A stretch of 64,000 bases of DNA from Diatrype stigma (GCA_022225965.2 JAKJXP020000049.1:186001-250000), one strand, 5' to 3'. Shown: positions 33,449 to 46,699, counted from the stretch's first letter. Notes: generated by a model from the sequence alone, not told the origin. Numbers and translations are program-made.

Positions 33449-36400
33449 ATGTGATGCTGTACTGCCTGGGATGACAAGCTCTTAATCCTTGTGCGTTGGT
33501 GATGGGTTTTCTGGAATCCTTTCGGTATTATGCACACCTCGTCAAGGTCGCAAATGTAGGTAGATTCTTGGGTGGTCGAATGTCAAATCCGAAACCGAAA
33601 TCGAGAGTTGCGCCCGGTGATGGTTGAGATGTGGCGGAAGTGCGAAACTTTTCTTCTATAGTAGAAATGAATGTGGCAGTCCCGCGTCTCGGAGGTAGGT
33701 CGCAACGACAAGAATTAAATTAGCGGATCTAGAGGAGTAGACGCCGGTCACCTTCTCTCTTGGCTGACTGATTGGCACAAGGACGGAGGGTAGGGAAGCG
33801 ACGATGAAATCGAGCTCGGCCGTCCGTGAAGGTGGTGGGTGGTGGAATCAATCAATCAGTCGGTGGGAGAGAAAAGAGTGAAGATTAAATGAGGGTCGCC
33901 TGCAAAGAGAAACGTCCCAAACGTAACGAAGAAAAAAAGAAGTTGCGATAAACTTCGGGAGGATGCTGGTTCGATGATGAAGGGTAAGTAATTCTGCTTT
34001 CACACTTGCGCGTGCCGGGCGACAACGATATGGAAGTCGACGTCGATGCCGGATGACGAGAATGGGTTGCGTTCTGGGCTTCTCTTGTCTCAGGAAACAA
34101 CCGAGATAAGAAAAGGCAGAGTGAGTGGAGATTCTCTCTTTCCCTGGTGTAGAAAATACAGAGCAGAGAATTGCAAATTCCAGGCCCTCGATGTCAAAAA
34201 AGGTTCAACGAGGGGTTTGACCTACAGAAGGGGGTAGTTTTTCTGAGGTCCTTCACTGATGTGAGGTGATGTATGGGTGAGGAATTATTATTAGTGTGAT
34301 GGCGGAAGGGGGGAGCAGAAAAAAAGTCGTCAGTGAAGAAAAAGAGGGTCCGCCCTACTCTGAACCGCCCTAGCGATGGCCTTCTGCCTGCTGAATCTGC
34401 GCCCAAATCCCAGTCTTCCAGTCTGCTTCCTCCCACGGGGGGTTCTGCCCGCCACTGCGCCAACCCTACGTTATTAATGTCGAATCTCGCCCGCCCGCCC
34501 GCCTGTGACGAGCCAAGATAAGATAGCTGGAGAAGTGGCCTGTGCTGCGGTGTATGTACAATACTACGGTATTACAGTAGGTACATACGCAGTTAGATCG
34601 GCGGAAACTACATACAGGTATTGTACCTACATACTCCGTCCTTGTCTTGCATTCCTTCTGCTGAGATCATAAAGAACCTTTATTTCACAAATTACCTGTC
34701 ATCGGGAAGGTTTTATCTTCCTGTGGCTGCTTTCCCGGCTCCTTGGTAGGGTGCTTTTCTATTCCATATTTTCCGAAATATCCAGTCCAGGGCTGCGTGC
34801 CAGCTTGAGTCAAAGTATAAATCTATGTGTATGTCTCTACGTACTGTTGTCAATCGGGTGCTTTTGAAGATGCTCGGCTTAGCTGTGTTTCTAGATTAGA
34901 GTCCCGGTACTTAAATTTACAATAGCTGAATAGGTAAGTAGGTAACTGTTTTCTCAGCTCTTGTGGTTGACCACAATAGGTCTACACTTCTTGTTCCTAC
35001 TGTATGTTGCAACGATTGCAACTTTTATTTGCTACCTAGGTATCTTTAGGCACAAGCCAGCTCACAATATGCAGTAAGTACTAGGTAGGTGCTTTGTAGA
35101 TATCTGCATGTATGTATGATCCAAATACGACATAATAGGCAACCACCCACATACACAATGTGTATTTATATAAGTACCCAGATATAAGTACTCAGATATG
35201 GACAGCTGCTCGCATTGCTGCTTTCAGGCAAAGCAAGCTTATTCCGTATGTTGGACAGCAGCGGACAGCCCACCTCATGAACGGGCATTATAAAGAAAAG
35301 ATATTGTGATTTCCCCGTCCTTCATTAAGACATGTTACCGCTTAGGAGGCATCTACCCTAGCAGCCCGGAGTCAGTCAATTCCAGAAGGTGCATGCGAAT
35401 CACCAAACCTTGATTGATGCCTTGTTGCTCAAAATTATAGTTACATATGTGAGGCAAGTGTTGCTTTACTGGCTTTACTCCCTACGTACGTACATACCTA
35501 TCAACCCATCCGGTCATTCATAGGTAGTCCGCCCGGTCTGTCACCCTAGACCGAGGACTGTATTGTCATATAAGTTGCTCTTGAGTTTCAGGATTCCTTC
35601 TCTCCTTTCGGTAAACCGTAACTTAGTCACCCCATGTTCTCCGTTTCTCACCGAACATCTACTTCATTTTTGTACACATCGGCTTCTCGCCATGGGTACT
35701 TATGTAGTGTCTCCTGGGTCCTGTCAGCCCGATCAGCAACATCTCGGGATATCAATCAATATATATGTAGGTAGTTACCCCAGTGACTACAAATACTTTA
35801 GGTATCCAAGGCTTTCTACATACCGTCGCGTCTCCAAACACGTTCCCGGTTCTTGCCGTGTCCGCTCCATGCTTGCAATTAAACCCCCTGCTGCAGCTTG
35901 ATTCAGTCCAGCCCGCAACGTATCGTCACCCTAAAGAGAACCAAGCTTTTGGAACTGGCCAAACACTCATCATCGCTTGGGTCTCAAGGACTCGGTAAGG
36001 CCCGAAAGGAAAAGCAAATGAATGCCGAACACGGAACCAGCATTGCAGCTTACTTGATCGATCACTTTCTACCTACAAAATCCAATGGTATCTGGACAAC
36101 AAGGAAGTCTACCTTGAACCGTACGCACCTCGACTAACAACGTCATATATCATAAATCGGAAACCTCTAACAAAGTTATCATTGAAGATTTCTGTCCGGA
36201 CCTAAGCACTGGTGTTGTCTTATGACCGCTGCAATAACGTACCCGGATCACCCTGTCTGTCGCCAGTGCATGAGTCCTTTTACCAGGACCTACATAGCCT
36301 GTGTAGGTACAGAACCTCTAGAACAGAACCATCGAGCGGCTACAGTTCTACAATGCTGCAGTACTTACCTTCTAGACTTTTGAATCTCCACTCCACCTCT

Positions 36401-38484
36401 TCGTCTGGAAACAGGTTATCCCCCAGTCAGCAGTTAGGTGTTATTTTCTGTCCCCCCTTTTTAGACGTTGTGCGGCGGATAAATGGGCGAACCAGAATCT
36501 CCAGAAGTCTTGATGGCCTCCATACGTTTGGACTTGGGATTCTGGACTTTTTGACTTCCCAAGCGAGGAAGTGTTGCCCTACGTGCCAAGAGCCCATGCC
36601 AGCAAATCCGAGTATCAACACAGCCGGACACAAAACACTATACCACCTGCAACCAGATCAGATCATGTAATGTACTGTATGCGCATTCAGCGGAACAACT
36701 CACACATGGAAATACCTACTCACCTACACTGCCAGAAACCATCGCCTGTAGGTAGCAAGCGGACACCGGCTCGAGGGTATGCGTCAGCCGTGGAATGCAA
36801 TGCGAGCAAACGCCCCTGGCCGGTGGGCGAATATGACAAACCCACTGAGGTTGATCCGATAGTAAGCGGTTAGGCAGAACGGCAGCAAGCCCGGAGCCTA
36901 CTTGTAGTGAATGAAGCATCAAGCGGCTCTTTGTTTTCTTTCTATTAGGCACCTGCTTACTGAATGAAGTAAGTCCCTATCTGCTTCCTAGTTTTTAGCT
37001 AACCCCGAAAAGCTCGTCCAACCTCAAATCTGACTGCTACTAGGTATGGAATTCCCATGCACGATACACACACACATTGTTGTTTGACTCATTCTGAAGT
37101 CACCACGCAGGATGCAGAATAACTGGACCGACTCCAACTCTTCTAGTCTTTCGCTTTCTTTTTTCCTCTCTCATTCTGAGCGGGGGTCCGAACTGCTCTC
37201 AAAATCCGCGCCCACGTTATCGTTGTAACGTATAACAACTGTGGAGCGCCCAAGGAGGACGGAGATAACTGGGCATGTGTTGACAGCTCCGGGTGGGTGG
37301 CGACTTTGAGTCTTGGGCAACACAACACATGCAAACACTATCCCGTGCTAAAGTTTCACAATACAACCTTGAACCTTAGCAAGATCGATCAAACACCCAT
37401 TGACACTGGCAGCAGTGGCAGCAGTGACGATAAAGCAAATCATTGGTTTTATTATGCCAGGGCTGGAAAATAGAAAAGATCATCCAACGTTGCACCCACC
37501 GTTGTCGCCGATCGCAGCGCAGAGCCGCGACCATTATTTTACAAACGAAATCGAGCTCGAAGGCGTGCGTTATCGATTGGGGTTAACTATTACCTGTTCT
37601 GCTATTTTTATCTAAATGACCCAGGTACACACGTCCAGGGTAGAATGTCCAGGATAAATTGCCTACGTCCTGACGTCCTGACATCCTGCCTGCCTGCTTG
37701 CCTGCCACATGCAGGATGACCTCAACATCAGAGCATCTGCTGCAGCGGAAGCCCTAACCTAACCCCCTCGAGACAAGAGGCTAGCTAGCCTCTGGTGCGA
37801 ACCCCGGACTACGGTCCGGTAACGGGTAAGTCTATGTGGTCGAAAACTCCGTGGTTCGACTTTCAACCCCTCCTGCTCGCCCCTCACTTTGACCATTTCG
37901 AGACATCACAAAAAAGCGAAAAATTACCTAGGGCTTTCCGTTCGAGCTAGGTATGCGATAACTCAATTTCGACTCACACACACTTCTTCATGTGAGTAAT
38001 ATACGTGTTAGTAATATATATCTAATATGCGGTCGCCAGAAGTTGTTGGGTTAGGCTAGTGTGGCAAGGCGGCTGTGTTGAGCCACTACCACTAGGCTGC
38101 ACCAGGGCAAGGGGTGAATGTGGATGGCTTCAAGTGTATACCTACCATACTTGGTATTCATTCAGTATTTATATCAATGTAGCCTTTGATATAGCCTTAG
38201 GTATTCAACATCTGTAAAGAAGGAATGCTTCAAGCCCCCTGTAGTCATGTAGTCTTAACCCAGGTAGGTAAGTAGGTAATCCCATACTATAACGGCTGTA
38301 TCGTACTCTAGCACATGCTATGTCCTCTTCCCGTCTAGGCTGGCATATCACTATCACTGTGAGCCATGTAATTAAGATGAACGTAACGTGACCGTGGCCT
38401 CCTTTTATCTGCCCCCTCTCTCATTTTACCATTCAATCATGCCAATCTACCACCAACTCAACTCTGTTGCTCTCTTCACCCCTT
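33449..38484. other. Large intergenic region, eIF4G upstream / Aquarius downstream
   Basis: 5 kb between two minus-strand genes. The first ~1 kb (33449-34500) is the presumed eIF4G promoter and leader, with several short upstream open frames. From 34550 to 35100 the DNA is AT-rich and full of TAGGTA/TACCTA words. Open frames at 35563-36137 and 36212-36873 (+) have no recognisable domain or coding bias. Two adjacent inverted repeats occur at 37776-37819. No gene is called. Confidence 0.5.
37776..37819. repeat. Adjacent inverted repeats, possible structured RNA
   Basis: AGAGGCTAGCTAGCCTCT (37776-37793) is an 18-bp perfect palindrome. Ten bases later CCGGAC-TACG-GTCCGG (37804-37819) forms a 6-bp perfect stem closed by C(UACG)G on the plus-strand RNA, one of the exceptionally stable UNCG-type tetraloops. 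The two hairpins side by side in gene-free DNA suggest a structured transcript or a terminator-like element. No known RNA family was recognised. Confidence 0.4.
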
Positions 38485-41400
38485 CTAATCCTCCTCAGCT
38501 TCGAACCCTTCACCGACTGTCCTCTCTCTCTCCTCCGCATCAACATCCACGTCCCCATCCACGTCCACATTCCCATCGTCATCATCATCATCGTCATCGC
38601 CGTTATTATCATTACCGTCGTCATCTCCACCCGCTTCTTCCTCCTCATCCTCATCATCTGGGACGACGAAGCCCGGCCCTTCGTCTTCGTCCTGATCTTG
38701 ATCAGGGGCGATATGGTCGCCCCCCTCCTCCGTGACAGGGGGCAGGGTCCCCCTTTCCAAGTCTTGGCCCTGGCCTTGAACTTCGGGAAGCCCGCGCTCA
38801 GCGCGCAACTGCTGCGCCCGGACGCCCGTCATTTCGAAAACAAACTGGCCGAGGTGCTCGACGCCCTCCATTATGGCCTCCTGGCCGGACGTTGCCTCAG
38901 CGGCGGGAGCGGCGGCATCTAGCTCGGTGGTCTGGATCCGGGTTGATGGCCACATCTCGCCAGTGGACAAGACGAGCTTGTCCGGCCGCTGCAGCAGCAG
39001 CTCGAACGCCGGCCGCAGCTCAAAGCATGCCTCGAAGACGTCGCGTCGGCCTAGGATGTACAGACCTAGCCGGGCACGTGATAGTGCCACCGTGAGCCGT
39101 CGAATATCGCGCAGGTAGCCGACGCGGGAGGTCCGCGTGAGGGAGAGGATGATATCTGCGTGCGGTTTATGTTAGTCCCAAAATCGCTTTCTATGTCCCG
39201 GTAAGAGTAGGTCTGAGCCAGGCTGGTTTACTTACAGTCGTTCTGTTCGCCTTGGTACTTGTCGACCGTCGTCACGATCTTAGGCAAACCGAAGATAGCG
39301 TTCTTCGCACATCGGTGGGATAGAACGTCTTTAATCAGCGCTCGCTGGCCGGCGTATGTGGCAAGGATACTGATCTTCGACGCTGGATAACCTAGTAGCC
39401 TCATATATTGGTATATTGCCACGGCATACTCCGCCTCGCCCAGATTCTGGACGAAATGAGGGGTTGGCTCTACTTCGCCGCGGCCCTTGTAATCAGGCAC
39501 GTTGATGAACTGATATTCGTACTTGAAACCTGCGTTGGCGGCTTGGAACTCCGGGAGACTCTCGACGTGTGATAAATTGCCAAGATTGGGGTAGCGCCAC
39601 TGGTATAACTTTGCGATGGATGGTCGAGCGCGACCTTGTTGGTCTAGGGTGATCGTAGGTATCCCTAATCGGACGAATCTTGAAAACAGCGACTGTTCAA
39701 GGTTCGCGTAATGCCTGAAGGCAAGACTTTGGATGACTGGTGAGTTTTGGTAGTGGTCACCACATAGAACAATCCTTTGAAGTGGCATCTGTCCGTCCTT
39801 GGGCTTCTGCATGGCCAAAGGGATGAAGTTTTCTATTTCGGTGATTTGCGCGGCCTCTTCCATCACCACGTTATCATAGTGAAAGCCGAGAGAAGCAATC
39901 TCAGCACGGCGCATGGCAGCATGGGTCGACGTCATGGCGATGATGCGTGCTTCGTTAGTAAGGAGATAGTTGGCCTTGTCCCTATCACGCCGCAAAATCT
40001 CGAAGGGCATGACGTCTTCAAGTTCCGAGAAGATCTTCGATATATGGTAGTAGCAACCATTAGCTATATCCAACACAGCTTCTCGATCGGCTTCTGGAGG
40101 AAATAAGGGTTGAGGCGCATCAGAGAAGTAGTTATGAAACGGAAATGCTTGAACGATATCAGCAGCCGAGGAACCCTCCGAATTGACCACCTCCGTAAAC
40201 TTCGCCCATGCTGGCAGAATATATACGGAGTTAAAATATCCCGCAGTCTCTGCAGAATTTCCATGGGCACCAGGGGCCCCAATCGTGGCTGCCAGACGAT
40301 TAACTTCGTACAGATAACGGTCTCTGTTTTGCAAAAAGGATTCAACCCGACCGTGCTTGCTGAAGTTTCCTTCCGTGTCGAGTTCCTCTTCGCCATGTCC
40401 GAGACGGAGCAAGTGCCGCTCGTCAATATCCAAGGCAACGATCTTGGCGAAGAGCTGATTCAGGGCCTGGTTAGAGTGGGCGATAAGCAGCGTCCGTTGT
40501 TCCGGGAAGCTGTGGTATATATTGTTGATGATTTGTGTCGCTACGTCTGTCTTGCCTGTACCGGGTGGACCTACGACAACGGTAAGTCCCGGCTGAGTAC
40601 CAGAAATGATAGCATCGATCTGAGCAGGGGTGAACCGAACTGCGTTCAGCTTCGGCGCGTCGATAGGGTAAGGCCCCGTGTTCGGTGGTTTGTAAGTAGA
40701 TACTCTGTATGTTTCTGTTCCGGCTTTCGGGGATGGTTCCGTGTCTCTTCGCCTCTTCTTAGAGCGCTTAGGAGTGGGCTGCTGCTCTTCTGGGTGATCT
40801 ACCCATTCAAGCATGTACGGGGGACCGAAACTTCCGGATACATCATCACTTGGCTCGATAGTTCTTCCAGGGAGCCCTTCGATCAGATGAGGCCAGTCCA
40901 AGAACGTGTCTCTGAAGTCAATCTTACTGACGCGATTGACAAGGTGTTTGTACGTGGCGCCAGCTGGATCGCCGTAGCCCAAAAAGTTCTCATGTAACCA
41001 AGAGGGAAGAGGGACGTCTGAGAGGGCTAGACTCCGAATAGACTCAAGGACGGGTCTGAAATTGTTTTCCCTTCCGCTTCGCCGAAGCACAAGGTTGATG
41101 CTTTCATAAACGTCCGGTTTCCCCCGGGAAGCTCGCTCCGTATCCTGTTTGAACGTTTTTGAGTCTAGTTTGAGCTGGATCCTTCTCGTATTGGAACGGT
41201 TATGCCCCCCGAAGTAAGCTGTTGGATCCCTGATGTGATTTCCCTTGTCGTCTAGAATCTGGACCACTTCTGCCGTCCGAACCGATATTAGTCCAAGTTT
41301 CTGCGATTCAGATACTGCGTCACTACTTCCGTTCATGGTAGGTTTTGTTGCAGAAGGGTTTACTGCAAGAAGAAACACAGCGTCACCAGGTCGCAATGAA

Positions 41401-43091
41401 TCCCATTCTCTTCTGATATTGTCCGACAGCCGACGGACATCAATTGAGATCTCAGCGCGAACTGCCGATGGTTTGTCATCACCAACAAGGGCTGGAACAA
41501 CCTCTAGAATAGACGGCCGCGATATTGGCAGCGCCATCTTGGAGAAGCCAGAGAACCCGGTTTCCCCTGAACGCCTAGTCTCTGGGCCAAGTCGTTTCAA
41601 GGCAGCATCTATGTCTTTTCTAATGCCATAGAAGGCTTCACACTGATAAAGTACCAGTGCTCTCCACAGGAAGTCATGTACTGAAAGATATTGCAGCCTC
41701 AGTTTAGGAAGTGCAAGTGGCTGAGACCCATCGTAATTGTCTGCCCTGAGAATGCTCTGGTCGAAAAGGCTCTCCTCGGTGGGGATGACACTCATATCCT
41801 CGGCAGTTTCCTGGAACGTTTTCCTCTTCTCGAAGGTCGACAGAAGCACTTCGATCAAGAAGGCCCTATCGATAGAAACTCCCACCGACTCGGGATACTC
41901 GATCCTGAGCTCGAGAAGACTAGCGAGCTGGGCAATCTCCTGGTCAGTAAGTGGATCCAGGAGAGCTTCTAATTCGCTTCTCTTGTCTATGGAACCATAA
42001 TTAGACAAAGCCAGCACTGTCAACTTGTCCTTGAAATGACGTAGAGCTGTCCGCTGAAGCTTGGCAAGTTTGGCGCAATGCTGATCGTAGGCCTCGGTGC
42101 GGTTGTACTGCACTCCCGTCTGGTCATCGATGGTGAAATACGCGTAGTGGCTGAGAAGGGAATACTGGTCCCGAAGTAAGGCGTTGCTTTCGTCATTGAA
42201 CATTGGCGAAAGCCGTAGCGCTGGCAGGAGATGCAGGTCCTGGAGTAGCGTGTTGACATATCGTCTGGTAGGGAGCTGGCTCAACAAGTCACATATGAAC
42301 TCGACGAAACGTTCACAGTAGCGGGCATGATCTTGTTTCCTCTTCTCGTCGTGAAGGATGCGTAGAAAGTCCAGTGTCAAGGTGTAGAGCCATGCTCTTT
42401 CGAAGCGCAACCGAGCTTTCGTTGGGTCATCTGCTGCATCGTACCTCTTGCCTGAAGCCTTCCAAGCTTTCCTGAGCTGGGGAAGCTCGTTGAGTTTGGT
42501 TTCCCGCTTCGATTCGGTGGATAGGTTATGCCAGATAGCTATGGAGACCAGGGGTGCGCATTCTTTTCTAACGCTGGCACAGTCGAGGCTCTGGAAGGCA
42601 TATATGATGAAGCAGAGAAGATGAATCCGGACATTTAGTGATAAAGTCTGGTCAATGGTCATTGAAAGTACGCGACGGAACAAGCTCGAGAACTCGTCGA
42701 GCCGGTCTTCAAAAAGAGACCATGTGTCGAGTCTTTCTCTAGCTTTGACGGTAGTAATAAGTGCTATTAACAGCACGTGGAAATTGGAAGAGTCTTCGGA
42801 GTAACCCGGCCATAAGTAGCTCTCGAGAGTCTGCAGCCCTTCAAGAACCAGAAGCGACTTGTAGGGAAAGCCATCTTTCTCGAGGACATCCCAAATCTGC
42901 TTTTTCAACACGTCGTTCTTGACTTTAACTCTTGTTGCTCTCTTGGCAGTCGTTGGTTTGAGCCAATGCTTCTTGGCAAGCTGGGCGAACTCGCTCTCGC
43001 CCTCTAGATCGGCGACAGTAGGTCTCGGTGTGACATTCTCCTTGAACTTGGCGGCCCTGGTGTTGCTCTTCAATCGCTTAGCGGTCGGCAT
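38485..43091 (-). CDS. cwf11: Intron-binding protein Aquarius / Cwf11-type spliceosomal RNA helicase
   Basis: Exons 39236-43091 and 38485-39155 give 1508 residues. Aquarius is an SF1 (UPF1-like) helicase of the intron-binding complex that contacts the intron upstream of the branch site in the spliceosome. The N-terminal ~800 residues are the helical ARM-type and beta-barrel scaffold seen in the family (start MPTAKRLKSNTRAAKFKENV; conserved FHVLLIALITTVKAR and LSMTIDQTLSLNVRIHLLCF). The helicase core has Walker A GPPGTGKTDVATQI (about 840), motif II VVMEEAAQITE, and the C-terminal motif VDKYQGEQNDYIILSLTRT, split by the intron, then LTVALSRARLGLYILG. The C-terminus is a long Asp/Glu-rich tail with Asp repeats. 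The intron 39156-39235 joins in frame (donor GTAAGT, acceptor CGCAG). It is divergent to THOC1 with 859 bp between. Confidence 0.93.
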
Positions 43092-43950
43092 GGTCCTGGC
43101 GGAGCGGCGCTGACGATAGCGATGGCGAGAAGGCGGACTATGCAGGGTAGTGAAGAACTTCGCTACTTCGCTGCATGTGGGTGTTCTATGTTCAAGTCAA
43201 TCGACAGAACGGGGGAACGGGGGAGGGAGATAAAGTGGTCGGTCGGATGGATTTGTTGGCTTGCAATGACATCGGAAGGCGCTTCCAGGTTGCTTAGGTT
43301 CTTGACGTCTTGGAACCTTGGAAGATATCCTTCAGCCTTGTCGCGTGCTGCCGGCGCGGCATAAGCTTCTGATGCGCTAGAAATTTAGTGGATCGCTTGG
43401 GTACTTGATCCCTGCCAGCAGCTGCAGGCCAATAGGCGGTGATCGGTGGCATAAGCAAGGCTGTATGTAGCTACCTACATGGCCGAGAGGCCTGATAGGT
43501 CGATGGTTTGATGGTGGTTGAATGTTTCCACTAACTACTACCTGGTACCTGTAGCTACTTCGCTGTTACCCACTGTTATAGTTACTTCGCGCCTATAGTC
43601 CTCTGTAACTTAGCAGATAGCTTCCCATTTCATCGGTCTGATCGGTGCTGTAGGTAGTATCTTCAAACTTCAGCCTTGTCAACACTCCTTCAACAAAGAC
43701 GTGAATCTTCATACCTACATGCCAACAATCTCTACCATTCAAACATGTCCGGCGCATCGGGCTGTTTAGGAAACTCACGATCTTCGGCGACGCTGTTCCT
43801 TACCTCTATGCGACCCGGCTTGTGTAGCCTCTTCTAATTCCAATTCCAATCACTACTATCTCGATTCGTCCCGCGAATACCTCCCAAGTCCTGCGTCCTC
43901 TACAAGCACCACCACCCTAACGTCGAAGCCACTTAATCCAACTTATCGAA
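43092..43950. other. Divergent promoter region, Aquarius / THOC1
   Basis: 859 bp between start codons of two mRNA-processing genes. It contains CTACCTAC/GGTACCTG words at 43470-43560. The THOC1-proximal 150 bp is pyrimidine- and AAC-rich, typical of a fungal 5' leader. No other gene is visible. Confidence 0.6.
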
Positions 43951-46699
43951 ATGCCTTCTGCTATAACAGATGGTCACAGTGTCCCTCAGGTGACTGCCGT
44001 GGGGGATCTTTTGAGCGAAGCGCTGGATCACGCGCGAATCGTCAAACCGACATCGTCAATTGAGCCTGCTCTCAACAAATCCGACTTTGAATCCCTCTTG
44101 GCCCGTCTTGTCCCAGTATTTACGAGCGCACCTACCGGCCAAGCAGCCGACAGGGCCCGCCAATATGCCGTTATCGAGACAGCGGCGCGAGATCTCTTCA
44201 GTAATTTGATTGTGAGACAAAGCCGAAATTCAAGCCCAAGTTCGAGTTCGATCCTCGACGGCGACACCTGCTGACCTCCAACTTTATTCATTTTCCTAGG
44301 CCGGCACACCCATTGGTTCACCCGAATTCGTTCAAGTCTGGAATCTTTTCGATATCCTCTCTATTTTGTCTGACAACGAACAATGCGACGCGGCCTTGCT
44401 CTTTTGGCTCGTCGAGGAGCTTCTCGACAGCCAGACTATTGAAGGATGCCGCACCGTATTCGATTTCCTCGAATCACGGAGAGACCGGATAACCGCCAAG
44501 AATTTTCAACCTAAGAAGTTGGTCATCCTGAGAGCCTGCAATGAGCTGCTCCGGCGACTATCACGAGCCGAAGATACAGCGTTTTGTGGTCGAGTCTTCA
44601 TCTTCATGTTTCAGAGTTTCCCTCTCCACGACCGCAGCTCTGTCAACCTACGAGGAGAGTATCACGCCGAAAATGTTACCACATTTGAAGAAGCACCGGC
44701 CAATGGCGAAGACATACCAGACAAAATGGAAGTCGACATAGACTCCGAGGCCGATAAGGCTAAGGACGAGAAGGATCCAAAGTCCGCTGCCAAGGCTGTA
44801 TCGTTCGACGCCAAAAACAAACCTGCCCCTGACAAGCCCGTAGATATGAGTGCCTTATACCCTGTTTTCTGGTCGCTTCAGCATTTTTTCAGCCAGCCTA
44901 TGACTCTATTCGACGGTGCTCAGTTCACCAAGTTCAAGAAGGGCATGGACGCCACCCTGTCGGCCTTCGAAACGGTCGACAAGCTTCAAAAGACCAGCAA
45001 GACCACTGATGAAACCAAGATAGTCCCCCAGAAACGGAAAAGTCCCGAGGCAGCTGAGGAGCGAGATGGCAGTAACTACAACCCGAAGTATCTGACTAGT
45101 AGAGACCTCTTCGAATTAGAGGTATGATCATGAATGCTCTCGTTGTCTTTCTTCGGCATACTAACCTGAGACACAGATAAGCGATTTATATTTTAGGCGC
45201 CATATTCTCATACAAGCTCTGATCATCATCGAGTTCCTACTGTCCTTAACACCCCTGGCAAAATCTAAGCTTGCCAGTATAAAGCAACCAAACAAGGCAG
45301 TAGTCTACAATGAACATGTCCTTAGCGACGAGGACGTACGTCAGATTACCCTTAAATTCCCAAGGAAGGCAATTAACCCCTAAGCAGGCAAAATGGACTC
45401 GAGCTATAAAAGAAAGGATCACAAGCTACCTTCAAGCAGGCCCGGATGGCTACTTTTTCTTCAGGATTGTGGATAGTGTCCTCTCCCGAGACAAGGGCTG
45501 GGCTTTCTGGAAGGCTGAAAGTTGTCCCACGATTGAGAAACCTGCTGTTGCTCCTGCCGAATATAGCGAGGCCATGGCCAGTGCTAGGCGTTTAGCGACT
45601 AATAAGAGACTGAGGCCGACGCCAATGGGCTCAATGTCTCTGGACTTTTTGAAGGGTGAAGATAGCGCATCCGCTCTGGAGCGACTGAAAGACCCTGCGA
45701 GATGGAAGCTTCCGGATCTGCAAGTGTTCAAGGAGAAGATCGCTGCGGACGATCTCGACATGGATTTTGCGAATACCGAGAAGGAAAAGGGTCGGCTCAT
45801 CGACTCCAAAGCAAGCAAGACTTGGAGGGCCCTACGAATCGCTCGGGGAAGCAGGCTGGCCGCCTTTGACAAGATTGAAGATTGGCAAAATATTGAGGCT
45901 ATCTTCCAAGAGCAGCCAGATTCCGAGGACGAGGCTGAAAAGGACGAAGGCCCGAAGGGTAGACGCCCCGAAGATCAACGGCCCATTGTCCTATCTGGGT
46001 CTGCTGGCGTCGGTCGATCTACGTTAGCAGGCATGCTCCTAGACAAACAGAACGGCGTATTCGGGAAGGTTGTTCAGCACACCACACGCAGCCCCCAGGA
46101 AGGCGAAGTCGACGGTCGAGATTACCATTTCGTCGATGCGAAGACTTTCAACACAATACGGGACGGAGACTACTTCTTGGAGTTCAGAACTCGAGAAGAG
46201 GTTAGCTACGGCACGAGTCGGAAAGCTGCTGATGCGTTGGCGGAGTCTGAGAAGATACCGTTAATAATCCTAGATCGCGAGGTATGTTTCAGATCGGCGA
46301 CGCTTCAATTGACGGTCTGCTAACCATTTTCAGGGTTGTGAGATGGCCAAGGACAATGGCTACTCGGCTCGGTTTATCCTGATCACGCCGCCCAGCCCCG
46401 ATGATGTAGTATCTCGATTGACGAAGGACGGCAAGCTCTCTGAGGACAGTATTCAGGAGGCAAAACAGAATGCCATCGCCGACCTTGAGCAATCGAAGAA
46501 CGGCGAGCATTCCTACGATATAACCATCACGAATGATGACGTTGAGAAGGCATATGAGAGCCTTGAGAGGTTCATCTACGACACCTCACCCAAGACTAAC
46601 GGAGGCAACGAATCAACGGGAGAAGACGTGGCCATGGACGATACACCTAGCGGAGAAGCGAACCCCGCCAAGGAAACGAACGAGCCTGCGGAGGCCTAG
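43951..46699 (+). CDS. HPR1: THO complex subunit 1 (Hpr1/THOC1) with C-terminal guanylate-kinase-like domain
   Basis: Exons 43951-44211, 44300-45121, 45177-45335, 45388-46281 and 46334-46699 give 833 residues. THO couples transcription elongation with mRNP assembly and export. The first ~570 residues match the THOC1 family: helical segments such as ALLFWLVEELLDSQTIEGCR, ILRACNELLRRLSRAEDTAF and GRVFIFMFQSFPLHDRSSVN, then HILIQALIIIEFLL. Unexpectedly, residues ~612-775 are guanylate-kinase-like: RPIVLSGSAGVGRSTLAGML, HTTRSPQEGEVDGRDYHFV, GDYFLEF, YGTSRKA and PLIILDREGCEMAK. The P-loop is GxxGxGRS, not GxxGxGKS. Exon 4 (298 codons) spans the junction of both parts, so this is a true fusion, not two genes. 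Loss of the P-loop lysine suggests a binding or structural role. Confidence 0.9.

Noticed and set aside
37750..37770. CCCTAACCTAACCCC as a telomerase RNA template
   Set aside because: The telomere-like repeat is missing a C relative to CCCTAACCC, and I could not identify other telomerase RNA features nearby. It is too weak to call.
37804..37880. tRNA gene suggested by GTGGTTCGAC
   Set aside because: The B-box-like word lacks the rest of the consensus and no acceptor or anticodon stem can be drawn on either strand.
38467..38922. Plus-strand frame with a very hydrophobic Ile/Val stretch
   Set aside because: It is antisense to the Asp-repeat tail of Aquarius; complement of GAT/GAC repeats reads as Ile/Val in one frame. 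It is not a membrane protein gene.
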